A DNA stretch of 64,000 nucleotides from Paractinoplanes atraurantiacus (GTDB taxonomy: Bacteria; Actinomycetota; Actinomycetes; Mycobacteriales; Micromonosporaceae): assembly GCF_900215205.1 (NCBI RefSeq), contig NZ_OBDY01000011.1, forward strand, positions 1 through 64,000, written 5' to 3'. A program made the position numbers and the translations under genes. Positions 47,113-57,417 of the stretch are shown here, in pieces; position 1 is the stretch's first letter, and each line of letters begins with the position of its first letter. The notes under the pieces were generated by a model that was given only the letters and a program-made list of their open reading frames with translations, was not told where the DNA came from and ran no database searches.

Positions 47113-47663
47113 AGGTGAAGCCCACCCCGGCCGAGATCGCGGCCGCCGCCGACCGGACCATCCCCGACGTGGCCGGCCCGAACCTGCGCGTGTTGTTCTC
47201 GGGCATCAACCCGAGCCTCTACTCGGCGGCGACCGGCCACCACTTCGCCCGGCCCGGCAACCGCTTCTGGCCCGCGCTGCACCGCTCCGGCTTCACCCCG
47301 AGACTGCTGCATCCGTCCGAGCAGTTCGAACTGCCGGCGATGGGCCTCGGCATCACGAACGTGGTCGCCCGGGCCACCGCCCGCGCGGACGAGCTCTCTC
47401 CCGACGAGCTGATCAAAGGCGGCGCGGCATTAGACAATAATGTCCGAAAAATCCGGCCGACCTACCTCGCGGTGCTCGGGGTCACGGCGTACAGGACAGC
47501 TTTTGCGAAGCCGAAAGCCACGATGGGGCCACAGGACGACACGGTCGGGGAAAGACCAGTCTGGGTCCTGCCCAACCCGAGCGGCCTGAACGCCCACTAC
47601 ACCGTGGACACCCTCGCGGGGGCGTTCCGGGAGCTGCTCGATTCGCTACCTTCTACATCATGA
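47109..47663 (+). CDS. mug: G/U mismatch-specific uracil-DNA glycosylase (Mug)
   Basis: The 184-residue protein has motif 1 SGINPSLYSAATGHHFARPGNRFWP and motif 3 NPSGLNAHYT, both diagnostic of Mug/TDG glycosylases that remove uracil or thymine opposite guanine. GTG at 47109 overlaps the SDR stop; the frame further upstream is SDR antisense filler. Its stop overlaps the TIGR03086 gene start (ATGA), giving a tight three-gene run. Confidence 0.93.
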   Translation: MKVKPTPAEIAAAADRTIPDVAGPNLRVLFSGINPSLYSAATGHHFARPGNRFWPALHRSGFTPRLLHPSEQFELPAMGLGITNVVARATARADELSPDELIKGGAALDNNVRKIRPTYLAVLGVTAYRTAFAKPKATMGPQDDTVGERPVWVLPNPSGLNAHYTVDTLAGAFRELLDSLPSTS

Positions 47664-48217
47664 CGACCGAGATCAGTACGTTGATGGCGGCGGCGGCTGA
47701 CCGGACCCTCCCGGTGATCCGGGAAGTCCGCGACGACCAGCTCGACGAGCCCACCCCGTGCGCCGAGTTCCGCGTCCGCGACCTGCTCAACCACCTCTTC
47801 CAGGTGGTGGTCAACTTCCAGGCCCTGGCCGTGCGCGAGCAGCCCGACTTCAGCACCACGCCCGACGTGCTCACCGGCGACTGGCGGCAGCGCTTCGCCG
47901 ACGAGACCGCCACCCTGATCACGGCCTGGTCCGACCCGGCCGCCCTGGAGGGCAGCTCCCCCGCCATGGGCCTGCCGCAGCCGGTCGTCGCCAACCTCGC
48001 CCTGGTCGACCTCACCGTGCACGGATGGGACCTGGCCCAGGCGACCGGGCAGAGCTACGAGCCCGACCCGGCCGCCGTCAAGGTGCTGACCCCGGTCATC
48101 GCCCAGATGGCGCCGCAGGGCCGGAAGATGGGCGTCTTCGGCGACGAGGTGCCCGCGCCCGAGGGCGCGAGCGACTTCGTGCGCCTGCTCGCCGCCAGCG
48201 GCCGCGCCTGCGTCTAA
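47660..48217 (+). CDS. TIGR03086-family (mycothiol/DinB-like) protein
   Basis: The 185-residue protein opens MTTEISTLMAAAADRTLPVIREVRDDQLDEPTPCAEFRVRDLLNHLF and has LVDLTVHGWDLAQATGQ, the metal-binding histidines of the DinB/mycothiol-dependent superfamily. Members include mycothiol-dependent isomerases and transferases. It ends one base before the stop of the convergent ABC exporter. Confidence 0.9.
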   Translation: MTTEISTLMAAAADRTLPVIREVRDDQLDEPTPCAEFRVRDLLNHLFQVVVNFQALAVREQPDFSTTPDVLTGDWRQRFADETATLITAWSDPAALEGSSPAMGLPQPVVANLALVDLTVHGWDLAQATGQSYEPDPAAVKVLTPVIAQMAPQGRKMGVFGDEVPAPEGASDFVRLLAASGRACV

Positions 48218-50143
48218 TCAGGGCTCGATCGGCCGGGCCGGCACGGTGACCACCTCGACCTCCTCGGCGTACGCCGGGGAGGTCTGTGCGAACTGGGTGC
48301 GGTAGAGCTCGGCGTAGAGCCCGCCCGCGGTGACCAGCTCGTCGTGACGGCCGCGCTCGACGATGCGCCCCTTGTCGAGCACGAGGATCTGGTCGGCGTC
48401 GCGGACCGTGGAGAGCCGGTGGGCGATGACCAGCGCCGTGCGCCCCTCGAGGGCCGTGGTGAGCGCCCGCTGCACGGCCGCCTCGGACTCGCTGTCGAGG
48501 TGAGCCGTGGCCTCGTCGAGCACGACGATCGACGGGCGCTTGAGCAGCAGCCGGGCGATGGCCAGACGCTGTTTCTCGCCGCCGGAGAAGCGGTAGCCGC
48601 GCTCACCGACGACCGTCTCGAGGCCGTCGGGCAGGCCGCGGACGAGGTCTTCGACCTGCGCGCCGCGCAGCGCCTCCCACATCTCGTCCTCGGTCGCCTC
48701 GGGACGCGCGTAGCGCAGGTTCTCCGCGATCGTCTCGTGGAAGAGGTGGGCGTCCTGGGTGACGACGCCGATGGTGTCGCGCAGCGAGTCGAGCGTGGCG
48801 TCACGCACGTCGACGCCGCCGACCCGCACCGAGCCCTCGGTGACGTCGTAGACCCGCGACAACAGCATCGACGTGGTCGACTTGCCGGCACCGGACGGGC
48901 CGACCAGGGCCACCATCTGGCCCGGCTCGACGGTGAAGTCGACGCCGCGCAGCACGGGCGCCTGTTCCGTCCGGTCGAGGGCGACCACGTCCTCGAGGGT
49001 CGCCAGCGACACCTCGCCGGCGCTCGGGTAGCGGAAGTGCACGTCGCGGAACTCGACCCGGCCGCCACCGGCGGGCAGATCGACCGCTTCCGGCTTCTCC
49101 TCGATGCCGGGCTCGAGGTCGAGCACCTCGAAGACCCGGTCGAAGGAGACCAGCGCGCTCATCACGTCGACCCGCACATTGCTGAGAGCGGTCAATGGCC
49201 CGTACAGCCGAGTCAGTAGCAATGCCAATGTCACGACGGTGCCGGCGGTGACGCTGCCGGCGACCGCGAGCCAACCGCCCAGGCCGTAGGTCAGCGCCTG
49301 CGCGAGGGAGGCGACCAGCAGCATCGCGACGAAGAAGGTGCGCGAGTACATCGCCTGCTGCACGCCGATGTCGCGGACCCGGGCGGCCCGCTCGCCGAAG
49401 CGGGCGGCCTCGGTCTCGGGCCGGCCGAACAGCTTGACCAGCATCGCACCGGAGACGTTGAAGCGCTCGGTCATGGTCGCGTTCATCTTGGCGTCGAGGT
49501 TGTACGACTCGCGGGTGATGTCGGCCAGCCGCTTGCCCACCCGGCGGGCCGGGATGATGAACAGCGGCAGCATGACCAGCGACAGCACGGTGATCTGCCA
49601 GGACAGGCTGAACATCACGGCGGCGGTGAGCACCAGCTGGATGACGTTGCTGACCACGCCGGACAGGGTGGACGTGAAGGCCCGCTGCGCGCCGGTGACG
49701 TCGTTGTTGAGCCGGCTCACGAGCGCGCCGGTCTGCGTGCGGGTGAAGAACTGCAGCGGCATGCGCTGGACGTGGTCGTACACCCTGGTCCGCAGGTCGA
49801 GGATGATGCCCTCGCCGATGCGGGCCGAATACCACCGCTGGGCGAGCGACAGAAAGGCGTCGACCACGGCGAGAGCGGCGATGAGCAGCGCCAGGCGGAC
49901 CACGAGCGACGCGGCGCCGGCGCCGCCGCCGGTGATCGCGTTGACCACGTGGCCGGCGAGAAGGGGCGTGGCCACGCCGATGCCGGCGGCCACGACCACG
50001 GTGAGCAGGAAGACCAGGATGTCCCGGCGGTAGGGACGGGCGTAGCGCAGGATCCGCCGGGTGGTGCCCCGGCGAAGACGGTGCTCGGCGACCCGGTCCG
50101 AGTTCTGGATCGAGCGAAGCATGGTCCAGCTGGGCATGCTCAT
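48218..50143 (-). CDS. ABC exporter, fused permease and ATPase
   Basis: The 641-residue half-transporter has six membrane helices (about residues 35-330) and an ATPase domain with Walker A GPSGAGKST, signature FSGGEKQRLAIARLL, Walker B SIVVLDEATAHLDS and the H-loop in VIAHRLSTV. It probably works as a homodimer exporting lipids or drugs. ATG at 50143 has GGGAGGTGA upstream; the frame up to 50206 is not needed. The substrate is unknown. Confidence 0.93.
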   Translation of the reverse strand: MSMPSWTMLRSIQNSDRVAEHRLRRGTTRRILRYARPYRRDILVFLLTVVVAAGIGVATPLLAGHVVNAITGGGAGAASLVVRLALLIAALAVVDAFLSLAQRWYSARIGEGIILDLRTRVYDHVQRMPLQFFTRTQTGALVSRLNNDVTGAQRAFTSTLSGVVSNVIQLVLTAAVMFSLSWQITVLSLVMLPLFIIPARRVGKRLADITRESYNLDAKMNATMTERFNVSGAMLVKLFGRPETEAARFGERAARVRDIGVQQAMYSRTFFVAMLLVASLAQALTYGLGGWLAVAGSVTAGTVVTLALLLTRLYGPLTALSNVRVDVMSALVSFDRVFEVLDLEPGIEEKPEAVDLPAGGGRVEFRDVHFRYPSAGEVSLATLEDVVALDRTEQAPVLRGVDFTVEPGQMVALVGPSGAGKSTTSMLLSRVYDVTEGSVRVGGVDVRDATLDSLRDTIGVVTQDAHLFHETIAENLRYARPEATEDEMWEALRGAQVEDLVRGLPDGLETVVGERGYRFSGGEKQRLAIARLLLKRPSIVVLDEATAHLDSESEAAVQRALTTALEGRTALVIAHRLSTVRDADQILVLDKGRIVERGRHDELVTAGGLYAELYRTQFAQTSPAYAEEVEVVTVPARPIEP

Positions 50144-50230
50144 CTCGTCACCTCCCGGGCGGTCGTGAATGGCGGGCAGCGACAGTCTGCCCCGGGGGTA
50201 CGACAACCCGGGCGGTGCGAGAATTCCTGG

Positions 50231-51025
50231 TTACTCTCCGCTTCCGAGGAGCTCACGGACGCGGCGGGTCTGTGCCTCACGCTCGGCGCGGTCCTGCTCG
50301 GCGTACGAACGGAGCCCGGCGCCCGACAGCAGGGCCTTGATCTCGCTGGTGGCGCCCGCGTCGGCGGCGATGATGGCGGCCGTGAGGTCGGCGACCGTGC
50401 CGGAGAGCTCGGCGGCGGGCACGACCGTGGTGGCCAGGCCGATGCGCTCGGCCTCGTCGGCGGCGATGCGCCGGCCGGTCAGGCAGATCTCGAGCGCGCG
50501 CGACGGCCCGGTCAGCTCGGCGAGACGTTTGGTCCCGCCCAGGTCCGGCACGAGTCCGAGGGTCACCTCGGCCATCGAGAACTTCGCGTCGTCGGCGAGA
50601 ACCCGCAGATCGCAGTTGAGGGCGAGTTGAAAACCGGCGCCGATCGCGTGCCCCTGAACGGCCGCGATCGTCACGATGGACGGGTTGCGGAGCCAGGTGA
50701 ACGCGGCTTGGAAGCCGGCAATCCGATCGGCGCACTCCTCGGGTGACAACTGCGCGAGCTTCACGAGTGAAGAATCGCCATCACCACGCGCGACCGACAG
50801 ATCCAGGCCCGCGGAAAAGGAACGTCCCTCACCACGGACAATGACGACTCGCACGTCGCCCGGTAATTTCCGCGAAATGTTCGCGAGCTCGGCCCACATC
50901 GCGGGTGTCTGCGCATTGAGCACCTCGGGCCGGGACAACGTCACCGTTGCCACCGGCCCGTCCAGGTCGTAGCTAACGCCCGACTCGTCGGCGGGGGTGC
51001 CGGGTGCGGCGTTGCCGGTCGTCAC
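50231..51025 (-). CDS. Enoyl-CoA hydratase/isomerase family protein
   Basis: The 264-residue crotonase-fold protein has the oxyanion-hole segments SFSAGLDLS and GHAIGAGFQLAL and MAEVTLGLVPDLGGTKRL. The second classical glutamate is Asp in PDLGG, so activity may differ from a true hydratase. Its start overlaps the HTH gene stop (ATGA), so the two are cotranslated. Likely role: acyl-CoA metabolism. Confidence 0.9.
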   Translation of the reverse strand: MTTGNAAPGTPADESGVSYDLDGPVATVTLSRPEVLNAQTPAMWAELANISRKLPGDVRVVIVRGEGRSFSAGLDLSVARGDGDSSLVKLAQLSPEECADRIAGFQAAFTWLRNPSIVTIAAVQGHAIGAGFQLALNCDLRVLADDAKFSMAEVTLGLVPDLGGTKRLAELTGPSRALEICLTGRRIAADEAERIGLATTVVPAAELSGTVADLTAAIIAADAGATSEIKALLSGAGLRSYAEQDRAEREAQTRRVRELLGSGE

Positions 51026-51249
51026 GCCTTCTTGCGGCGACGCGCGCCGCCACGCTGGCGTAGCTGCACGCCGGATTCGGTGAGCACGCGGTGCACGAAT
51101 CCGTAGGAACGGCCGGTCGACGCGGCGAGTGCGCGAATGCTCTCACCGGAGGTGTAACGCTTGACCAGATCCTTGGCTAACGACTGGCGCTCTGTGCCGA
51201 CGATTCGCCGACCCTTCTCGGTGCTGCTGGCGGTGCCCGTGGCTGGCAT
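51022..51249 (-). CDS. Small helix-turn-helix protein (Hin-like HTH)
   Basis: The 75-residue basic protein has LAKDLVKRYTSGESIRALAASTGRSYGFVHRVLTESGVQLRQRGG, a resolvase-type HTH, and a C-terminal RRRKKA tail. This short family is highly conserved in actinomycetes and is probably a DNA-binding regulator. Its 3' end overlaps the enoyl-CoA hydratase start. Confidence 0.88.
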   Translation of the reverse strand: MPATGTASSTEKGRRIVGTERQSLAKDLVKRYTSGESIRALAASTGRSYGFVHRVLTESGVQLRQRGGARRRKKA

Positions 51250-51285
51250 GCTGAATCCTCACATCCGAGACTGTGCGGTTCGATA

Positions 51286-51305
51286 CGGTCTCACCTATTA
51301 GACCG
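51286..51305. promoter_or_regulatory. Inverted repeat upstream of the HTH gene
   Basis: CGGTCT-N8-AGACCG is a perfect 6-bp inverted repeat 37-56 bases before the HTH start. It may be an autoregulatory site. Confidence 0.45.
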
Positions 51306-51677
51306 CCTCCAACGATCATGCGCTAGGTATCCAGGCTTAGCCAACGTGCCCATTTGCCACTGTCAGGAACTTGACGGTTACCACGGCCATCAATGTCAGA
51401 CAGTTAACTGACGTTAGGGACGGCAGCTTTCCGACGGCCGGGTCCACATCGGCACGACCCGGACCAAGACCATCGATCACCTGCACAAACACTCGATCGA
51501 GGACACCCGCCGGCCGGACATGACGCAGCGTCGATACGGCACGCACCCAGCGCTCCGATCACGAGTGTGCCAACTTTGCCGCGATCAAGCCGATGCCCGA
51601 CCTGACCGCAAACGCCCGAACGTCGCACTGTCTGTGTGGGCACTGGTTGACAACCGGCGATCGCGATGATTGCCGAT
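51306..51677. other. Gene-free stretch of lower GC
   Basis: About 370 bases lie between the HTH promoter and the ABC-F stop, visibly less GC-rich than the neighbours. I see a CAGTTAACTG palindrome (51401-51410), TGTCAG and TGACG direct repeats around it, and frames broken by stops. No protein family, tRNA or transposase motif could be recognised. It may be an old insertion remnant or a regulatory region. Confidence 0.6.
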
Positions 51678-53282
<1,605 letters not shown>

Positions 53283-53285
53283 GAT

Positions 53286-53345
53286 TCAAAGCTCGCTCTC
53301 GAAGAAAAAGAAGGCTGACTCCGGACACGCGAAAGCGCCGGCCAT
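53286..53345 (-). CDS. Leader peptide of the ABC-F gene
   Basis: The 19-codon ORF encodes MAGAFACPESAFFFFESEL and stops three bases before the ABC-F ATG. The four consecutive Phe codons and acidic end could stall ribosomes, and a GC-rich CCGG/GCG hairpin ahead of TTCTTTTTC could serve as an attenuator. Upstream, 53346-53490 holds a CCCGG/CCGGG repeat and the promoters of both this gene and the zinc peptidase. ABC-F genes elsewhere are known to be controlled by leader-peptide attenuation; this case is inferred. Confidence 0.6.
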   Translation of the reverse strand: MAGAFACPESAFFFFESEL

Positions 53346-53490
53346 CTCACGGGAGGCGGTCGGCGCGGGGCAGGTCAGTCTTCGCAGAGCAGCACCCGGC
53401 AATAGTACCGGGCACCCGGTGACACCTCCCAACCGATTAACGATCAAGATCAACGGGTAAACGCGGGACACACCGCTCAGTGAGGATGAG

Positions 53491-54396
53491 ATGGAACTCA
53501 ACGAGAACGCCGACATCGATACCAGTCAGGTCGAGGATCGACGTGGATCCGGTGGCGGAGGCGGCGGCCTGGGTGGCCTGCCGATCCCCATCGGTGGCGG
53601 CGGCCTCGTAGGCATCATCATCACGCTGGTCATCGCCGTGGTCGGCGGCTACTTCGGGATCAACGCCATGGGCGGGTCCGACCAGGCCGCCGACAACGGC
53701 AACATCAACCAGGAGTGCTCCGACAAGGCGAGCGCGACCAAGCAGCTCGACTGCCGCAACGTGCTCTACGTCAACTCGATCCAGGCCTTCTGGAAGCAGG
53801 AGACGCCGGACGCCTTCGGCATCCCGTACGAGCCGGCCAAGACTGTCTTCTTCTCCAACCGCGTCAGTACGGCCTGTGGCGCGGCCGACTCCGGCGTCGG
53901 GCCCTTCTACTGCCCCGGCGACAACCTGGTGTACATCGACCTGACCTTCTATCAGGTCCTGGCCAAGCAGCTAGGCGCGCCGGGCGAGTTCGCCCAGCCG
54001 TACGTGCTGGCCCACGAGTACGGCCACCACATCCAGGACATCACGGGCACCGAGGCCAAGATGCGCCAGGCCCAGCAGGGCGCCAGCAGCGCCGAGAAGA
54101 ACGCCCTCTCGGTCAAGCTCGAGCTGCAGGCCGACTGCTACGCCGGCGTCTGGTCCAAGGCCGCCAGCAGCACCACCTCGGCCAACGGCCAGCGCATCTT
54201 CACCAGCCTGACCGAGCAGGACATCCAGGAGGGCATCCAGACGGCCGGTCAGATCGGTGACGACACCCTCCAGAAGCAGGGCGGCGGCACGGTCAACCCG
54301 GCCGAGTTCACCCACGGCACGTCGGCCCAGCGCCAGCAGGCGTTCAGCAATGGTTACAACACCGGCGACCCGAAGAGCTGTGACACTTCTTTCTAA
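53491..54396 (+). CDS. Neutral zinc metallopeptidase (YpfJ family)
   Basis: The 301-residue protein has a Gly-rich cytoplasmic start, one membrane helix (about residues 36-56) and an extracellular peptidase domain with LAHEYGHHIQ (zinc-binding HExxH) and the downstream ELQADCYAGVW glutamate. Paired cysteines (ECS, DCRN, TACG, FYCPG) suggest disulfides outside the cell. The substrate is unknown. Its stop overlaps the acVLRF1 stop by four bases. Confidence 0.9.
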   Translation: MELNENADIDTSQVEDRRGSGGGGGGLGGLPIPIGGGGLVGIIITLVIAVVGGYFGINAMGGSDQAADNGNINQECSDKASATKQLDCRNVLYVNSIQAFWKQETPDAFGIPYEPAKTVFFSNRVSTACGAADSGVGPFYCPGDNLVYIDLTFYQVLAKQLGAPGEFAQPYVLAHEYGHHIQDITGTEAKMRQAQQGASSAEKNALSVKLELQADCYAGVWSKAASSTTSANGQRIFTSLTEQDIQEGIQTAGQIGDDTLQKQGGGTVNPAEFTHGTSAQRQQAFSNGYNTGDPKSCDTSF

Positions 54397-55034
54397 GGCT
54401 CTTTGACCAGTACGGAGACCGACCGGGCCCCGGCGATCGCGGACACCAGCACCGCGTGCCGGGGCTCGGGCACGTCCAGGAACCTTTCGGCCCGGACGGC
54501 GGCCACCGGGGCCAGCGGGGGCGCGGCCAGGATCGCATCGACCGCAGTGCGGTCACCGCCCGTGACGAGCGCGCTGAGGCTGCGAACCTCCGGAAGAAGA
54601 ATGCGCCCGGCAATGCCGGCACCGTCGGCAGTAGCCGCTTTTGCCTGGTTGTCGCGGCGGCGGGCGAAGCGCTGCTGCGACCATCCACCGGCCGCCGTGC
54701 GACCCTGCACGTAGTGGGTGTCCACCTTGGAGACGACCAACTCGTCACCCTCCGCGATGCCGACCGCGACGGCGCCCTTGCGCGCCAGCAGCAACCCCAG
54801 CCGCCGCGGCTTGCCCGCCTCGGTGATCAGCTCCGCGATCGTCTCGACCGCCGGAGCGCCCGGCGGCACCTGCCAGGCCGCCGTCGCGCCGTCTTCGGCG
54901 ATCAAGGTCAAGCCCGTTTCCGTGTACGTCCCGTGACGGCGCTCGAAGTTCTCGAGCCACCGTGGCAGCCGCTCCGGCGCGACATCCACCCATTTCCCGC
55001 CGCCCGCGGCCGCTCGTTCACCCATTCTTGTCAC
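54393..55034 (-). CDS. acVLRF1-family peptidyl-tRNA hydrolase
   Basis: The 213-residue protein has the VLRF1 signature AGGWSQQRFARRRDNQ (about residues 115-131), with a Gln-containing loop as in eRF1/Vms1. Actinobacterial VLRF1 proteins are thought to release nascent chains from stalled ribosomes. The N-terminal KWVDVAPERLPRWLENF is family-typical. It is divergent from alkD by 23 bases. An ABC-F gene lies 1.1 kb away, so two ribosome-rescue factors are close neighbours. Confidence 0.85.
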   Translation of the reverse strand: MTRMGERAAAGGGKWVDVAPERLPRWLENFERRHGTYTETGLTLIAEDGATAAWQVPPGAPAVETIAELITEAGKPRRLGLLLARKGAVAVGIAEGDELVVSKVDTHYVQGRTAAGGWSQQRFARRRDNQAKAATADGAGIAGRILLPEVRSLSALVTGGDRTAVDAILAAPPLAPVAAVRAERFLDVPEPRHAVLVSAIAGARSVSVLVKEP

Positions 55035-55057
55035 ACTACGGTGGCAGGATCCGGACC

Positions 55058-55726
55058 GTGACCGACGTGCTGTCCCGTCTCGACGCCCACCTGCGGCCCG
55101 CCGCCGACCCGGCGCGCGCGGCGGCCCAGGCGAAATACATGCGCGACCAGTTCCCGTTCCTCGGCCTGGCCTCGCCGGCCTTGAAGAAACTCGAGCGGGC
55201 CGCCCTGGCCGGCCTGCCGAAACCGACCGAGGGCGAGTTGCGGGCGACCGCTCTGGCTCTCTGGGAACGCGACGAACGCGAATACCAATACGTCGCCTGC
55301 TCGTACCTGATGCGCCACGTCGGCGTGCCCGGCCCCGGCTTCCTCGACGTGGTGCGCACGCTCGTCACCACGAAAAGCTGGTGGGACACCGTCGACCCGC
55401 TGGCCACCCGGGTCACCGGCGGCCTGGTGCGGCGACATCCGGAGCTGACCGCGGTGATGGACGAGTGGGTGCGCGACGACGACATGTGGGTGGTCCGCGT
55501 GGCGATCCTGCATCAGCTGCACTACGGCGACGGCACCGACGCCGACCGCCTCTTCGGCTACTGCCTCGCCCAGGCCGGGCATCGCGACTTCTTCGTGCGC
55601 AAGGCGATCGGCTGGGCCCTGCGGCAGTACGCCCGGACCGATCCGGGCGCCGTCCGCGCCTTCGTCGACGAGAACAGCGCCCGGCTCTCCACCCTGTCGA
55701 TCCGGGAGGCCACCAAGCATCTTTAG
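55058..55726 (+). CDS. alkD: AlkD-type DNA alkylation repair enzyme
   Basis: The 222-residue protein is built of HEAT-like helical repeats. SWWDTVD carries the Trp and catalytic Asp, and WVVRVAILHQL the Arg, that line the AlkD active site (Trp109, Asp113, Arg148 in Bacillus). AlkD removes bulky or cationic alkyl bases without base flipping. GTG 55058 is chosen because the longer frame from 54962 is antisense to acVLRF1. It ends overlapping the LysE stop. Confidence 0.92.
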   Translation: MTDVLSRLDAHLRPAADPARAAAQAKYMRDQFPFLGLASPALKKLERAALAGLPKPTEGELRATALALWERDEREYQYVACSYLMRHVGVPGPGFLDVVRTLVTTKSWWDTVDPLATRVTGGLVRRHPELTAVMDEWVRDDDMWVVRVAILHQLHYGDGTDADRLFGYCLAQAGHRDFFVRKAIGWALRQYARTDPGAVRAFVDENSARLSTLSIREATKHL

Positions 55727-56367
55727 GCGGCTAAGAGTTTGATGGCGAGCACGGCGATCACGGCGCTGGAGACCAGCGAGGTGATCACGCGGCCACGCTC
55801 GCCGGTCAGCCATCGGCCGATCAGCGAGCCGCCGCCGGCGATCACCAGTTGCCAGCTGGCCGAGGCCAGCACGACCCCGGCGACGAACCAGAAACCGCCG
55901 CCCGCGCCGGTTTTTCCGAGCACCAGCGCCGCGAAATAGATCACGGTCGCCGGGTTCAGGAGCGTCAGGCCGAGCACGCCGGCGTAGGCCCGTATCGGTG
56001 TCGCCGTCCGCTGGTCCCGCTCCGCCGGCACCGTGCTTTCGGCCGCGTTTCGCGCACGCCGGCCCTCCGGCCGGGCTGGACGGCGAAAGGCCGCCCGCGC
56101 CGTCATCGCGGCCAAGGCGAGGAGCACGACCGCCGCCACACAGCGCAGCGGCGCCGCGATCGGCGCGATGGCCGTCGCCACCGCCGCTCCCCCGGCCACG
56201 GCGATCGCCGCGAAGACCCCGTCGGCGGTGGCCGCCCCGAGTCCCGCGGCCGCGCCGACCCGCAGGGAGACGCGCGCGCTGAGCCCGGCGATGAGCACCC
56301 CGATGGCGCCCATGGGCAGGGCGACGCCATAGCCGGCGACGACGCCGGCCAGGAACGCCGCGCTCAT
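55723..56367 (-). CDS. LysE/RhtB-family amino acid exporter
   Basis: The 214-residue membrane protein has about six helices with GVALPMGAIGVLIAGLSAR and LTLLNPATVIYFAALVLG (the family NP motif) and a charged loop (about residues 95-125). LysE-type proteins export amino acids or related compounds; the substrate is unknown. It overlaps the convergent alkD by four bases. Confidence 0.9.
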   Translation of the reverse strand: MSAAFLAGVVAGYGVALPMGAIGVLIAGLSARVSLRVGAAAGLGAATADGVFAAIAVAGGAAVATAIAPIAAPLRCVAAVVLLALAAMTARAAFRRPARPEGRRARNAAESTVPAERDQRTATPIRAYAGVLGLTLLNPATVIYFAALVLGKTGAGGGFWFVAGVVLASASWQLVIAGGGSLIGRWLTGERGRVITSLVSSAVIAVLAIKLLAA

Positions 56368-56481
56368 GACAGCTGCGAGCGGACCGCCGTTTCACAGAGC
56401 CCGGCCTGCTGCTGCCGCCCGGCCCGATCGGCCGGAGCGACAGTGGCGGCGAGGTAAGCAATCGGCTCGGTCACGCGGTCA

Positions 56482-57411
56482 TCATGCGCGGCCACCATCG
56501 TTGATCGCGACCGAATTAGCGCGCACCACCTGCCACTGACTCCAGGCGAGCTCGGGCTCGAGGTCCGCGTATCCGCGGCCGCGCTCGAAATTCTTCGCAT
56601 CGGCATGGCTCATCATCATGCAGGTGCTGTCGTCGGTGAGCCGCTCCACCTCGTCGCGGCGGAGAGGCCGGCCGGCCTTCTCCTCGGCCGCGGTCAGGAC
56701 GGCCACCAGCGCCGGGATGAACACGGGTCGTTGTTCGCCCCGCGCCTCCGCCCGGCCGCCCTCGGCGCCGAGACGCCAGACGCCGAACGGGTTGTGGCAG
56801 GGGTGACCCGGCGGGTAGCCGTCGTCGGGCCAGCGCTCCAGGCGGCGGCGCGGGGTGTCCGCGTCGGGGGCGAAGGTGTCGCCGCTGGCCAGCACGGGAT
56901 CCTCCGCCAGTTGATAGACGTTGAGCACGTCGAGAATCTCGGACGCGGCCGCCTCGACCTGCGCGTCCGGCAAGCCGAACGCGTGCATGCCGCAGGTCCG
57001 CGTCACACCGCCGTCCTGCAGCGCGACCACAGTGCAGTGGTAGAGCAGCCAGGGGTCGCCGCCCCGGAGGGCCTCGATCCAGCGGGCGACGGGCCAGCCC
57101 AGCTTCGACTGCTCGAGCCGCACTCCGAGCGCTCCGGCGTCGCCCAGCGCGGCGATCAGCGCCGCCACTTCCCCGGCGGCGGCACCGAGATACGCGGGCA
57201 GGTCCAGCACCAGGGCGCTGCCCGCCCCGGCGACGGCACGCTGCTCCTCCGCCGACATCGTGCCGTAGCCGAACGCCTCACCGAACGACCCGTCGTTCGC
57301 CACCCACTCCACCGTCACGCCGTCCAGCGGCACTCCGGAGCCGGCCAGCGAGTCCTGCCACTGAGTCATCGTCGCCGCGGTGCCTGGGACGAAAAGCCGC
57401 ACGCCTGTCAT
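56482..57411 (-). CDS. Uncharacterised protein (DUF4261-like)
   Basis: The 309-residue soluble protein has two parts: an N-terminal half ending in 'WLLYHCTVVALQDGGVTRTCGMHAFGLPDAQVEAAAS' and a middle with the run VLNVYQLAEDPVLASGDTFAPD. The 'MHAFGLPD' pattern resembles DUF4261, but I am not certain. A C-terminal block with DDSTCMMMSHADAKNFERG follows. Six bases after its start codon region lies the MBL-fold gene upstream on the same strand. Confidence 0.7.
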   Translation of the reverse strand: MTGVRLFVPGTAATMTQWQDSLAGSGVPLDGVTVEWVANDGSFGEAFGYGTMSAEEQRAVAGAGSALVLDLPAYLGAAAGEVAALIAALGDAGALGVRLEQSKLGWPVARWIEALRGGDPWLLYHCTVVALQDGGVTRTCGMHAFGLPDAQVEAAASEILDVLNVYQLAEDPVLASGDTFAPDADTPRRRLERWPDDGYPPGHPCHNPFGVWRLGAEGGRAEARGEQRPVFIPALVAVLTAAEEKAGRPLRRDEVERLTDDSTCMMMSHADAKNFERGRGYADLEPELAWSQWQVVRANSVAINDGGRA

Positions 57412-57417
57412 GCGGCG

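Noticed and set aside
51306..51677. tRNA or IS element in the gene-free gap
   Set aside because: No cloverleaf, no terminal inverted repeats with target duplication, and no DDE or recombinase motif were seen.
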